Shown in pieces: positions 1 to 10,921 of a stretch of 64,000 nt of DNA; the stretch's first letter is position 1, and the number at the start of each line of letters is the position of its first letter. Below the pieces are notes generated by a model. The model worked only from the letters and a program-made list of their open reading frames with translations, was not told the origin of the DNA and made no database searches. Source of the stretch: Oscarella lobularis. Its lineage: Eukaryota; Porifera; Homoscleromorpha; Homosclerophorida; Oscarellidae. A program made the position numbers and the translations under genes. Location: positions 1,364,001-1,428,000 of the forward strand of contig NC_089178.1 in NCBI RefSeq assembly GCF_947507565.1, written 5' to 3'.

Positions 1-603
1 GTGGGGATCCAATTCGGCGAGCGCGTATCGATAGCCGTCCTTATTGAACGGATGCTCGAGGGGAAAGCCGTGTGCCGGCAATTTTTGCGCCGACACCGTC
101 GACACGTCGCCTCTAGTTCGCTTCGAGGACGACGATTGGCTGCCGCCGCCGCCGCCGGCTGTTCCTCCCTCGAGTGAGCCGCCACGTCGCTTTCCGGCTC
201 CTTCACCTTTTTTTCGCGTTGGTGCGCGTCTTTTTTCTGCTGGTGCTGGTGCTGGTGCTGGTGCTGGTGCTGGTGCTGGTGCTGGTGCTGGTGCTGGTGC
301 TGGTGCTATTGCTGATACTGTAGCGGTGTTGCTTAGGGATCGAGATGTTGCATCAGCTGATGGAGGTTCTGGTGCTGGTTTCGGTGGCACTGGCGCTTGA
401 TCGTTCATTGACTGAGGTGAAGAAAGAATCTGTATGCTCGATTCATCTCTCTCTTTTGTTCCTGTTAGTTCTCTTTCTTTTGCTTCTTCATCATGTGCGT
501 CGTTCGATTGAGAATCGTCGAGATTTTGCTGACGAGTGTTTGATAGTGGCGCCTCCGATAGCGGATGTTTGCCTGCGTTGCCTGCGACGTCCATAGACTC
601 CAT
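1..603 (-). CDS. ASH2L: ASH2L-like subunit of the SET1/MLL histone H3K4 methyltransferase complex, N-terminal exon (partial)
   Basis: Read on the minus strand from ATG 603-601, this gives 201 codons that stay open to the window edge. The last ~45 residues contain [20 protein letters not shown], essentially the block that precedes the SPRY domain in animal ASH2L, so the SPRY domain should lie in exons to the left of base 1. ASH2L works with RBBP5, WDR5 and DPY30 to stimulate H3K4 methylation. Before this block the protein is low-complexity: an acidic Ser/Asp/Glu stretch, a Pro-Ala dipeptide run encoded by a hexanucleotide repeat (about 239-306), then basic and Gly-rich sequence. The PHD and winged-helix domains that precede this point in vertebrate ASH2L are absent from this exon. 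The start is chosen because it is the first ATG of the frame and lies 85 bp from the divergent UCHL5 start. Identity is clear; the true N-terminus is inferred. Confidence 0.85.
   Translation of the reverse strand, partial: MESMDVAGNAGKHPLSEAPLSNTRQQNLDDSQSNDAHDEEAKERELTGTKERDESSIQILSSPQSMNDQAPVPPKPAPEPPSADATSRSLSNTATVSAIAPAPAPAPAPAPAPAPAPAPAPAEKRRAPTRKKGEGAGKRRGGSLEGGTAGGGGGSQSSSSKRTRGDVSTVSAQKLPAHGFPLEHPFNKDGYRYALAELDPH
239..306. repeat. In-frame GGTGCT hexanucleotide microsatellite
   Basis: About eleven copies of ggtgct. On the minus strand they encode a Pro-Ala run inside the ASH2L N-terminal linker. A 6-bp unit keeps the frame whatever the copy number, so the tract can vary without breaking the gene. 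Confidence 0.9.
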
Positions 604-688
604 TTCGAGACGAGGACGGGATGAAAAACGCAGTTTTGTGCTTTTGCCCCGGGAACTTTTCTACTTCCCGTATAACATTTTCTTCGCG
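604..688. promoter_or_regulatory. Bidirectional promoter between ASH2L and UCHL5
   Basis: Only 85 bp separate the two divergent start codons. The stretch has no TATA box and contains CCCGGGAAC and CTTCCCG, the latter an ETS-like core. No transcription start can be read from sequence alone. Confidence 0.55.
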
Positions 689-2221
689 ATGTCTTCGGGC
701 AATTGGTGCTTGATCGAGAGCGATCCTGGCGTTTTCTCGGAACTCATCAGGGGATTCGGTGAGTAAAGCTTACGCTAGGCAATGAAAAATTGGCACATCG
801 CTCGATAGGAGTGAGTGGAGTGCAAGTCGAGGAAATGTGGTCGCTGGAGGAAGGAGAATTCGAGAAATTGGAGTACGTAGAACCAACTCCAACTGTGCAA
901 TAGTTGTAGATTTCGCTTGCAGACCGGTTCACGGACTCGTCTTCCTATTCAAATGGAGACCCGATGAAAAAGTGTCCGGAACGCTCGTCTCTGATTCAAG
1001 AAAAACGGACTTTTTCTTCGCAAAACAGGCATGCTGCATAAAATCGATCAACGGATTTTATATATTAATTGCGTAGGTTATTATGAATGCGTGTGCTACC
1101 CAAGCGATTCTAAGCGTTCTTCTCAACTGCAATCATCCTGACGTCGATTTGGGTCAGAATCTGACGAGATTTAAAGAATTTACTTCATCAATGGATCCAT
1201 CTGTAAACTAATAATAATAGGAGTTACCGTCTACATCCATATGGCGTTTTTTTCTCTAGCTGAAGGGCCTGTCTCTAACAAATTCTTCCGAAATTCGAGA
1301 AGTGCACAACAGCTTTGCCAGGCAATGCGACTCAATTTTGAATGGGTCCACGTGCTCTTAGAGTTGTCTTTTTTTTTAATAATACAGGCAGCAGACGTTT
1401 GAGTTTGATCCATCAGTTAAAGACAAGGATGACGCTTTTCATTTTGTCAGCTATCTTCCCATTGACGGCCGTCTCTATGAATTAGATGGACTGAAAGAAG
1501 GGCCTATCGACCACGGAAGCATTGGTGAACGCAGTTGGTTTAGTCTTTGCAGGGAAGTCCTCCAAAAACGCATTGAAAGGTAAAAGTTTTCTTAGCTGAC
1601 CGATTGAAAGAATTGATTGTTTCTGTTGGATTAGTTTCAAAGCGAATGAGATTCATTTCAATTTGATGGCTATTGTGTCTGATCAACGCATGCTGTACGC
1701 AAAACTAGCTCAAAAACTGGAGGAAGATAAGGCAAAGATACTTCAAGATGTGATCACTTAAATAATTAAATAAAGTCATCATTTAATGAGGGAAATTTTA
1801 TTTTTTTCCAGTTAGAAGTCATGGCCAAGGGAGAAGATCCTCGTTGTGCCGAATTGAGGAAGAGCCTTGAGCGCATCGAGGAGCAGATTTCAGGAGCCAA
1901 GCTGAAGCTGGAAGCGGAGGCGGAAAAAGTACAAAGATATCAGGTGAAAATCTGCGTGTCACTACACGTCATCGCGCTACTCCTTTGTCTTTGTAGATTG
2001 AAAATATCAGACGTAAGCACAATTACGTTCCACTGATTATGGAACTGCTAAAGATCCTTGCACAGAAAAAGGAACTCGTTCCCCTAATGAAAAAGGTATG
2101 TACTGTGTACGCTTTGGCTTATCGAAGGGGACTACTACAGTAGATGATTTTTTTCTTTTAGTCTATTGAAAAGGTGAAGTCCAAGAGAGAAGCCGCCAAA
2201 GAATCGGCGCCTGTCTCATAG
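689..2221 (+). CDS. UCHL5: Ubiquitin carboxyl-terminal hydrolase L5 (UCH37)
   Basis: Complete ten-exon gene: 689-758, 809-872, 923-1028, 1077-1202, 1260-1321, 1388-1579, 1635-1749, 1812-1943, 1997-2095, 2162-2221, about 341 aa (human 329). It begins [16 protein letters not shown], nearly the human N-terminus. The cysteine-protease triad is visible: Cys in NACATQA, His in DAFHFVSY, Asp in GRLYELDGL, with the upstream Gln in FFAKQ. The C-terminal helical tail ([15 protein letters not shown]) is the region that binds RPN13 or INO80G in the known family, so a role on the proteasome and INO80 complex is expected. A poly(A) signal AATAAA lies near 2258. Two introns (1029-1076 and 1322-1387) appear to use GC-AG rather than GT-AG, because only those boundaries keep the conserved KQV and ARQQ joins. 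No inactivating change was seen. Confidence 0.95.
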
Positions 2222-2310
2222 ACTAAATTCAAACTTAGTTTAGGAGGGAAGTTCATCAATAAAGAGCAATGATCCTGTAGCTGTTAGTGTATAGCGTCTA
2301 TCTTCTAGAT

Positions 2311-3098
2311 CTACTGTAGAGACACGTTCACCGTAAATTTTTCCGCTATTTCTGACGCCGGGATGAGCTAAATTCCCGATTGGTAATAAGCACTACTAAG
2401 GTACTACCTCTTATCTGTACTTGAATGAATTCTTCGATTGGAAGGTGATCTCGTTTGGTTCCCTCCTTTGTTGTCAGTAGTCCATGTATAATTTCGTTCA
2501 ATTGTTCGCCGGTGACTGCTCGACTCTGTTCACCATAAATCATCCGAAACGTAGAATAGAGATCATTTTCAGACAATTTTCCGTCACCGTCTACGTCACA
2601 CACGAGAAAGAACTCTGCATAAAAAATAGGCAACACGTAAGTTAAAATCTGCTTATTACTATGTATCTTACTCTGAAGTTTGTCTGATTCAAGAGTTCTC
2701 GGACTCAGAAGTGACATGAGCCTGATATATTGGTCTATGTGCAGACGACGGTCTTCGATCGACGTTTCTTCGTTCTCTGGCGGTTTGGACGCATAAAGGG
2801 ATACGAATCCATGGAGAAGACGGGGTAGGCAGAACTCGGACATGTCGAACGCATCTTGTAGGAGAATGCCACGTTTACCCGACGGATCTATCGTCAGATA
2901 TCTTCGAACGAGGCTCCTGATTTCCTTTGGTGTAACTACACAGCGAAAAATAGGCGACATTTCACTCGGTTGCTCTTTTCACTTACACACAGTGTCCTTT
3001 CCGAGTTCTCTGATCTCTTCTTCGCTGACCGACGATTCTCCTGCGCCCTATAAAGCATCGTGGCGTTATCATAAATCGCTTGTAAAGGACGTTACCAT
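2311..3098 (-). CDS. CHP/tescalcin-like EF-hand calcium-binding protein
   Basis: Minus-strand gene with exons 3098-3096, 3047-2987, 2935-2672, 2614-2421, 2367-2311, about 192 aa (CHP1 is 195). The first coding exon is only the ATG; the next begins GAGESSVSEEEI, giving MGAGESS, an N-myristoylation signal as in calcineurin B, CHP and tescalcin. One strong EF-hand loop, DVDGDGKLSEND, has Asp instead of Glu at position 12; the other EF-hand-like regions look degenerate, as in tescalcin. The C-terminus (EIAEKFTVNVSL) resembles the end of CHP proteins. Family members bind the Na+/H+ exchanger tail or calcineurin-type partners; the partner here is unknown. The gene is tail-to-tail with UCHL5 (89 bp between stops) and head-to-head with ODF2. 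The last intron (2368-2420) was chosen because reading through would replace the conserved tail. Confidence 0.75.
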
Positions 3099-3469
3099 CG
3101 CGACTTGTCGAGCGTGCGCATTGTCGATGTCGCACAAGTCGACCAATCAGCGTCATCGCAGTCAATTCTCTGAGTTTGACTTGACGACGCTCTTCTACGC
3201 GACTGTTGTTGCCACAGCGCGGGAGACAGCAGTCAGAACGAAAGATTCGACATTGAATAGGTAAACGATCGAATTTTTTTGCGCAAGTGGGGCCTCTTGT
3301 GGAGAAACGTCCTTCGAAATCAGCCTAAACCTGCCAAAAATGGCGAATTCTTCGTTATCGATTCTTCATCGTTTTTCCTTACGCACGTCGGAGCGACTAC
3401 CGACAAGAAAAGAGTCGCTTGTATGCATTTCTCGGTCTTTGTTTACAGAGGAGAGACATCACAACTCGC
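3099..3469. promoter_or_regulatory. Divergent promoter region between the EF-hand gene and ODF2
   Basis: 371 bp separate the two start codons. On the plus strand a donor-like GAATAG|GTAAAC near 3260 and an acceptor TTTACAG ending near 3447 suggest a non-coding first exon of ODF2 with an intron just before its ATG. The 4-5 kb around this point is packed with host genes and has no repeats. Confidence 0.45.
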
Positions 3470-6400
3470 ATGGGTGACGAACGATCGCGATCGCCTCTAC
3501 ACGTTCACGTTGGCCAAGGGACGCCAGTCCACGTTCATCTCAAGAAAAAGAAGCCTTCAGACGTAAGACCTTACGCCGAGAAGAATGCGAAAAAGACATT
3601 TTTACGGCAGTCGTATCGGAGCGGGACCGCGAGCCGTCGCTCCATGCGAAGCAGTTTCGGTCGTTCGGCTCGTTCGAGTCGTCCTGTTGACGGACCCTGG
3701 GTGCCTCCGCCAGGAAAATCAACGAGAGGAGCGAAAGCGTCCGGGTCCATGATGTGGCAGGTTGGCAAAGAAAAAAAAAAACCCATTATTTCCATTATGA
3801 ATTTTTTTTAAAGGGTCCATCTCATCGTTTGGAAATCAATAAGAGTGCTGCCGCTGCTGATGGAACAGAGCTGAGAATGAGCGATTTGTCGTCGGAAACC
3901 GGTTCTGACGTCATTAGGGTGAGCCTTTGTATTTTTGAATGAATGAAGTGCATTTGTTTCTATAGGGTTACGAGAAGAAAATTGATACTTTGATGACCGA
4001 AGTTGGAGAGCTGAAGAACGAGGTGAAATTGATTGTTTCACTCGTTAACGCTACCTCTATTGAATTTTTTTCAATAAAAGGTTGATCTACAAAGATCGAT
4101 TCACGAAGTGGAAAAGAAGACGAATGAGCTACGGGAATCCCAACGTAGATTGACAGAGAAAGAAGACGAAATAGACGTGAGAGTCATGACAAGTTGGCAA
4201 TATTTCACATAGTAATGAATTAATTATAACGAATAGGAGTACAGAGCTGAATTGAATGCAACGGAAATGGAAGCTTCAAAATTGAGACATTCAATAGATA
4301 AACTCAGAGAAGACGTCGAAAATACGAGGTAATCAAAAATTGATAGAACCTTTCTCCTAGATCATTTTTTTCTGCTTAGGACAAATCCGAGATGGATGAG
4401 CGGCCAACGCGAAGTTCTTCTTAAGAAATTGGTTGAAGCGGAAGTGGATGGAGAGGCAGCGGCAAAGCAAGCCCAAGCCCTTCGAGATTCCGTTAAGAAA
4501 CTTGAGCGAAGTCGACTCATTCCGGCGTCAACCGCTTCGGAAATACGAAGGCAGAAGGATTTGTTAGGGGAGCGCATACGAGACTTTGAAACGACCAATA
4601 AAACGCTGAGAAAAATGCTGAGGCAGTATCATAAGCATGAGGTGAGAGGAGGAGTTTATAACGAGACGGGGGTCTTCACTTGTTTTTAGATTTCTTCTGC
4701 AAGTTTGAATGAGCAGAAATTGGCTTTGTTGAGTCGAATAGGAGAAGCAGATGAACTTTCACAGGTAATTTATTATTACAGTTGGAATATAATACTATAT
4801 AGGTATTCCTGACGGCTTGTTATCATCAGAGGCTGAAAGACGTAGTACGAGACAAGGATAGAAAGATTTCCGAAATGGCATTTCAGTTGGAAGCTGATAA
4901 AGTATGAAGAAGAAGAGAGAGGGAGGGGGAATCCTTTTTACGTTCTGATATGAAGGACACTTCGCAGACGTTGGAATCCGCCCGAATCCGCCTTCAAGAA
5001 CAGCTCAGTATTCGTGAGGGAGAGAATCGAACGTTACGGATGCGACTTGAGGTGCATTAATTTGATTGGAATCGCCCAAGGAAAATTCAATAAGGGATAT
5101 ACTCTCAGAGCCTCGAGCAGCAGCTGTCTCAGGAAAAGGCGGAAAATGCGGGCTTGGAACAAATGCTCGATGATGTGAAGAGAGATAAGGAAGCACTGAA
5201 ACGAGCCACAAAGTACTGTACATCATTTTCAAACGTCGTCTTCTTTATCAGCTGTTCTTCTCTAGGCATCAGAAGGAGAGGGCAACTCGCGGAGCGGAGA
5301 CCATAGAGTCGATGTCTTCGCAATTAGCTCATAGAGTAAGTACAAGTACTACAGCGTTTCGTCAGAAGTTACAACTCTGTTGGCAGGACGCCGAGCTGGC
5401 CGAAGTGAGAGCCTTGCTGGATCAGGCTCGAGATCAGAACATTAAATTGACTCGGGCCAAAGCTCGTGGAGAAGGAGAAATAGCTGGATTGTCTAGGTAC
5501 GCGTAGAACACGTCAAAAGGATGTCTATAGAAATCTAGATGTGCTTTGTTAGTCGGATTGAAGAACTTGAACATGTGATTGAATCAACTAAAAGTAGTTC
5601 AAAAGTAAGTTTAGAGTATTCGTTTTTGTAGCACGTTGCATGTTGCTTGTCAGGCTTCTTTGGCTACACAATCTGAAGAAACGCAACGTCAAAAAGTATT
5701 TGAGATTGAGTTCTTTGTGTCGTAGACATAATAGACGTGCTTATTTTTTAGGCACTCGTTCGGTCTCTTGAAGAACAGCTGTCAGAGCTGCAACAAGACT
5801 CTGCGAATAAGGTAAAACAAAACACTGGTAGGATTAAGAAAGATGTGAGATCGTCGTTTCCGTGTCTAGTTGGCGAGGTGCAAGAGAGAGTTGGAAGACC
5901 AAGTGCAGGAAGTGCAGAGAGTGAGACAGCAAGGAGAGTTGGATAAGGAGAGGGTAAGGAAAAAGGAAAGAACTGGAGAATTTCTTGGTGCAATTACACT
6001 GTTTAGGTTCGGCTCCAGTTGCAGCAAAGGGCTAGTGAACTGGAACCGTTACCTGAGCTTCTGAAGGTCATTTTTTACGTTTATCGGCTTGCTGTTATGA
6101 TGAAAGTATGTATGTTAGGCCTCAGAATTGAGACTGCAAGATGCGCAGGATAGGCTGTCATCCTACGAGAAAAAGATGGCTGATCACACGCAACTAATTG
6201 GAGAACTTACAGCGAAGGTAGCAGAGTTGGCCGAATAGGAAAAAAGCGGGGGAAGGCTTTTCTCTTCTTCAGGTTGAAAGCCAGAGCCAGCAATTGGACA
6301 GCTGGAGGGACAAATGGCATTCGCTATTGGAAGAGAACAGGACTCTCTCTTCACAGGGCGAAGGAGCGGAAAGGTCGTCAAATCTCTTTCTTTTTCTTTC

Positions 6401-7020
6401 GATACAGTAGGTTATATATAGGAAGCTGATCGATGTTGAGCAGCACAATAGAGAACTCGTTTCATTAGCGTCGAGGAAAGAAGAATCTCTTCAGAAATCT
6501 CAGGCGAGTTTAAGAGCTGCTTCGGCGATTTTATCGTTAGGAAAGATTCTAGACTCGTATTGAGGAGTTGAGCCATGAAATAGGGAGTTTGAAAAGACAG
6601 TTGGACAATTCGTTGAGCGACTCACGACGACAAATGGACGAAGTGAAAGAGAGATACGCAGCGAAGGTGCACAAGCCTGTAGTACCGCATATCGTCTAAT
6701 AGCTATTGTTTTGTGAATCAGGAGCGAACTTCTCAGGCTAGAATCACGGATTTAGAAACTCAATTGAGCCGAGTTTCGCAGTCAAATAGCCAACTGAGAA
6801 GGGATAAGGACGAGGTTATTTCTGTTGAACTGTTTTCTCTTTCTGTCACGGAAAATATTTTTAGACGGAGCGTAGGTCAAAATCAAGGATATACGACCTC
6901 CAAGATAGACTGGAGCAGTCTCAGAATACGAATCGAAATATGGAGAGCTACGTCAAATTTCTCAAAGCCTCCTATGCTAATGTGTACGGTGATAGTCCTC
7001 TCAGTACGACCATTAGGTGA
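3470..7020 (+). CDS. ODF2: ODF2/cenexin-like centriolar distal appendage coiled-coil protein
   Basis: Twenty-three coding exons joined in frame give about 790 aa: 3470-3760, 3814-3918, 3966-4022, 4081-4176, 4237-4328, 4380-4641, 4690-4764, 4830-4901, 4956-5051, 5109-5212, 5266-5335, 5387-5496, 5553-5604, 5654-5695, 5752-5811, 5870-5953, 6007-6066, 6119-6217, 6273-6373, 6422-6503, 6553-6666, 6722-6814, 6865-7020. Signatures of vertebrate ODF2 are PWVPPPGKS near residue 80, the following HRLEI and MSDLSSE segment, VEAEVDGEAAAKQAQAL, LDLETQLSR-type repeats and the C-terminal MESYVKFLKASYANVYGD. The rest is almost continuous coiled coil. ODF2 is needed for mother-centriole appendages, ciliogenesis and sperm tail fibres. 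The donor at 6504 is CAG|GCGAGT, a GC-AG intron. The stop at 7018-7020 could instead be a donor (AG|GTGATA), so the last few residues are uncertain. Confidence 0.93.
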
Positions 7021-7089
7021 TACCTGGAAGCAAACTGTGCGTGACGCATGTCCTCTACGTAGGCGAACTCTTTTGTAGTATGCACTTGA

Positions 7090-7115
7090 CCCCCCCCCCC
7101 CCCCCCCCCCCCCCC
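7090..7115. repeat. Poly-C homopolymer
   Basis: An unbroken run of 26 C residues just downstream of ODF2. Its length may be affected by sequencing. The 7,120-7,350 stretch beyond it holds nothing recognisable. Confidence 0.9.
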
Positions 7116-7352
7116 AACTGAAGTCGGAAGGCTTCGCCTACGAATTGAGCGTAAGTCTAAATTGCGTGCAACGGCTCCAACTCTAACTGTAGCTACATAT
7201 ACGTCGCTTACTTTGTTGTTGCTTTTTCGAGGGTGTCTTTTGATTTGAAAAGGTTTGGATCACGTTTTATGCTACTGCTAGGGCACGCGAAGGGCAATGG
7301 CGTTCAATGCCGAAGCGCCCGCGCGAACCACGATACGTTAAATGATAGTTAA

Positions 7353-8136
7353 TTACAGAGAACGGTAATCAGTAGGGCGCATAATTTTTTTCTTGCTCTC
7401 CCGCGTACGACGACGCCGCCCAGACATCCGACTCGAGCACGGAGTCGCTGCTGTGTTTGCTGCTTCCAACGCCGGCCACGAGCGATGCAATCCCGCCGTG
7501 AGACCGCACAGATCCACTGCCGTAACGACTTTTAATGCACTGATACCACGACAACCCGCGCCTCTACTCGCGACATGCGGCAACCCCAGCCAACCCAACA
7601 ATGTGAGCGACGCGCTTTTCCTGTCCTGTGCGCCTACAACTGGCCGAGGCGACGGCGTCCGCTGCCCCTGCGGGGTTGACTGCTGCGTTCCGGGCGACTT
7701 GCAGGCTGCCACGCGATGCCCCTTTCCGCACTTATCGCACACATGACGGAAGAGGCAATTTTCTCCAAAGCGGGACAGCCTCACTGTGTAACTGGAAGAG
7801 TCGGCAAACTTTGCGATTGCGCTTGCCCGCCGTCTTCGCCGACGTGCTCGACTCGTTGGCGCGTAAGGCGCAATCCGCCGCCTTATGAATGGTCGCTTGC
7901 CCCGCAATTCGTGCACGCTAGCCCCTCCGGGGCGATGCTCCGGGGCGATGACAAACGACGTGAAAATGTTGGTGTCTTTGCTCGTCCATGCCAGGTGAGG
8001 TTCCGCTGCCGCCTTCTGGCGGAAGAACTTATCGTAGCTAGGACACCCGGTGCCAGGCCGTGATTTTTCGGTCGTGCGTACAATCAGCCTGATGTATCCT
8101 AACATCTCGCTTGCTCGGCTCGGGCGCTGGGCCTGT
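7353..8136 (-). pseudogene. DIRS-type retrotransposon gag-like ORF1 fragment
   Basis: Degenerate minus-strand fragment spread over several frames. It contains a YDKFFRQKAAAEPHLAW block and a cysteine-rich module (CxxC...H, then CDKCGKGHRVAACK) that match the same order in better-preserved copies at 13-15.4 kb (YDRQFRAQAAANPAKAW, then the CCCH and CCHC knuckles). No intact reading frame. The right edge abuts the palindromic array at 8137. ORF1 of these elements is thought to package RNA. Confidence 0.6.
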
Positions 8137-8357
8137 CGCGTAAAATATGGTCCGGGTAAAATAGTGTCCGGCCGGACCATATTTCCCGTGAAATATGGTC
8201 CGGCCGGACACTATTTCACGTGAAATATGGTCCTGGTCCGTGAAAAGATGTCCGGCAGCTCGGACACGGACTCGGACCATATTTCACGTAAAATAGTGTC
8301 CGGCCGGACACTATTTTCTGTGAAATATGGTCCGGCCGGACACTATTTTACCCGGAC
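8137..8357. repeat. Array of short palindromic units (GGTCCGGCCGGAC core)
   Basis: Units of about 28 bp built on a 12-bp perfect palindrome, GTCCGGCCGGAC, flanked by AAATATG or AAATAGT arms, appear about six times in alternating orientation, so the whole block can fold back on itself. It sits between two DIRS fragments. It could be a foldback MITE or a terminal repeat; no target duplication was identified. Confidence 0.7.
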
Positions 8358-8838
8358 GCTTTTTGCCATGACAGGCCACTTCGAACATGGCAAATGTCGC
8401 GAACGCCTGGACCCTTTGCGACACTGAAGAGATGCGCAGAGGCGCCCTAGAACCGGAGCCGGGAGCAATTAACCCGTGCAGAAATTCTCGTTTGGAATCA
8501 CGCGTACTCGTAAGTGAGAAAGAGTCTTATGAGGGAAAGCCGCAACAGGGAAAAGGGCCTGGCCACGCGAGGCTAGCGATCTCGATCGAAACCAGGAGGT
8601 ATCGGGTTGATCGATCGTACGTACGCGCAACGTAGGCGCGTACCTGAGACTCTACACACGCGTACACGTAAACCTTTCAACCTCGCAAGGACGCGTTTCG
8701 ATTCGTTAAGTGGAGTTTAATCGCACGATTAAACGTATGTGATGATGTGCGCTAGGGGGGCGGGGTTAGCTGGCCAGCCAATAAGGAGCAGTGGCGGGTG
8801 TGCGGCGACACCGCATTCGCAGCCCAGCGAGCGCTTGA
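8358..8838. other. Spacer with no recognised gene
   Basis: No coding or repeat signature recognised between the palindromic array and the start of the next DIRS-type copy. Several short ORFs here show no family resemblance. Confidence 0.5.
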
Positions 8839-8987
8839 GAATGTCGCAGCAATCGGCTTCATCGACAATTCCTACGACGACGCTGACTCGTCGCGAGACG
8901 CGGAGTGAGCTCAACTGGGAGGCTTCCAATCGTCCAAGCGGCCGCCGCCGCGGCACCACCGCCGCCGCCGCCACCGCCGCCGCCACG

Positions 8988-9021
<34 letters not shown>

Positions 9022-10454
9022 TGCCTGCTTTAACGACGGCGACGGCAACCGTGCCAACGTCGGGGACACCGGCCATGGCTCTCCCGGCCGCATAGCAGGC
9101 GACGATCAGCGCACGGACAACGGCGCCGAGTGTGAGGGTGCAAGCCCCGCTACGCGACGTCATCGCCGACGTGGTTCGCGAACAACTGGCGGCTTTTTCA
9201 AATGGTGAGCGCTGAAGGGGGCTCGGGATTGAGGCGCGCTTCGTTTGTTGGGGCCTTGCAACGCGGGGTTGGGCGCGGGTCTTGTCTTCTCGAGTCGAAA
9301 GGCGAGAGCGGCATTCCGCTCTCACCGATAACGGTCACCCGTGGCGTAGTTATAGTTCCAAGGCGGTCCTTCGCGACTTCCGTTCCCACCGATAGCGGGG
9401 CCCGTGGTATGCCCGTTCCCACTGTGTGGCGGTAATGGGATAGTAGGAATTCCCCTATACGTAGGCGGCGGCGGAGGGACGCAGCGTGCACCCTTGCGTT
9501 CTGTGATGAGTAATGGAAGCGGAGGCGGATTGGGAGCTATGCCGCCGCCGGGAGCACTGGCGGGCGTGGCAGTGCTCGCAGGGAGAGCTTGAAGTGCGGC
9601 TTCCGGGGCGGGCTGACAGGCGGTGGCCAATCAGGCGATGGCGGCGGCGGTCCAGGTGCGACGTAGGTGTCTCGGGGGGCGGCCCATTGGTCTGGGGAAC
9701 GCGCCGGCAGCTAAACGAGCGAAGAAGTCACACGATCTGTTTATGATGGGGGCAGCACTGCCTCCGGTGCCGGACAGAGCGGTGGGAAAGATCGGTTCCC
9801 GCGAGTACATTGACTTTGCAGAGCTGCTGGGGGCAACACGGAGCTTCTTCGCCGCGAGGCCGACCGCGAAGTGGCTAGCTTGTCGACGGCATCGCGCGCC
9901 CAGTTGCGGCAGATTTCATCAGTGGCGGCCTAGGGTGCAAGCCTTTGCGGTCTTTGCGGCTGGATGCGCGTCCTCACCGCGCAACGGAATTGGTGGCGTA
10001 TTTGAAATTGATTGAGCGAGAGGCCTCGCGTGCGGGGGGTGACGGATAGAAGCTTTACAATCAGCAATTTCGCCAGCAAGCGGCAGCTGACCCGTCGTTC
10101 TTCTGGGGAGAGCTGCGTGCCGGCCTGCACGCGGCGACAGTCTTAGCTGGCGCCACGTGGCCCCGCAGATGCATTCGGTGTGCTAACGCCGAGGTCTCGA
10201 GATTACACGACGGCGCAGTGCGAGCTGCGCACTCCGGAGGACCGTCGCAACGTGTATCGAGTTTGCAGATGAGAACGTGGGCGCAGGAAAATGGATCTGT
10301 CGCATGTTCAATTTTTCGCAGAACGGATGCCACTTTCAGCGTTGTAGGTACACCCACACTTGCGCCAAATGCGGAAAGGCTCACAAAGCTACAGAGTGCA
10401 AGGCGGCGGCGGGAACAATAGCAACCCCCGTCGGAGCGGTGAGCACCCAGTGAG
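8839..10454 (+). pseudogene. DIRS-type element B, gag-like ORF1 (degenerate)
   Basis: Plus-strand remnants in several frames: a Thr/Ala/Pro-rich start near 8839 with a GCC triplet run (about 8938-9020), a DVIADVVREQLAAF block near 9160, an REYIDFAELL-type block near 9800, an NTELLRREAD-type block, and a cysteine module near 10,300-10,430 (WICRMFNFSQNGC then CAKCGKAHKATEC). The order matches element C. Internal stops and frameshifts show it is dead. It leads directly into the reverse transcriptase of the same element. Confidence 0.6.
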
Positions 10455-10921
10455 TGGCGGGCCGATAGCGTTGAACCTCTACGTCCCGTTGAACGCTTGA
10501 TTGCGATGAAAAAAGCATGGTTGGTTTTGTGCGGTTGGTAGGTAAGGCGTGTTGGTCGAAGCCCGGAGCGTTTTTCGTGGACAGTTGTCAGCGCTGGAGC
10601 GTCGGGTAGCCGACGGTTTACGAAATAAACCAGAGCAGTGCAGAGACGTTGCAACTGGCGTTACGGGGCTCGAGCACGCAGGGTCACCCCTCCCCGTTTT
10701 CGTTGTTTCTCGTCCGTTTCCTTTGGGTCGATCCTCACCACTTGGTGGGAATTTAAAAAAAAGCATAAGCGTACCCCCTCTCTTGCAGGCGACTGTGGTA
10801 TCGGTCGGGGTCAGTATGTGCGGCGCAGTCAGCTCAAGTCGCTGCGGCGAGCGAGAAAGGAGGCGAGGGTGCTACACGAGGTGTGGGGAGGCTCGGCGGT
10901 GTCCCCGCTCAATATTGAGGC

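Noticed and set aside
44-400. Plus-strand ORF rich in Gly-Ala at the window start
   Set aside because: It is the shadow of the ASH2L N-terminal exon on the other strand.
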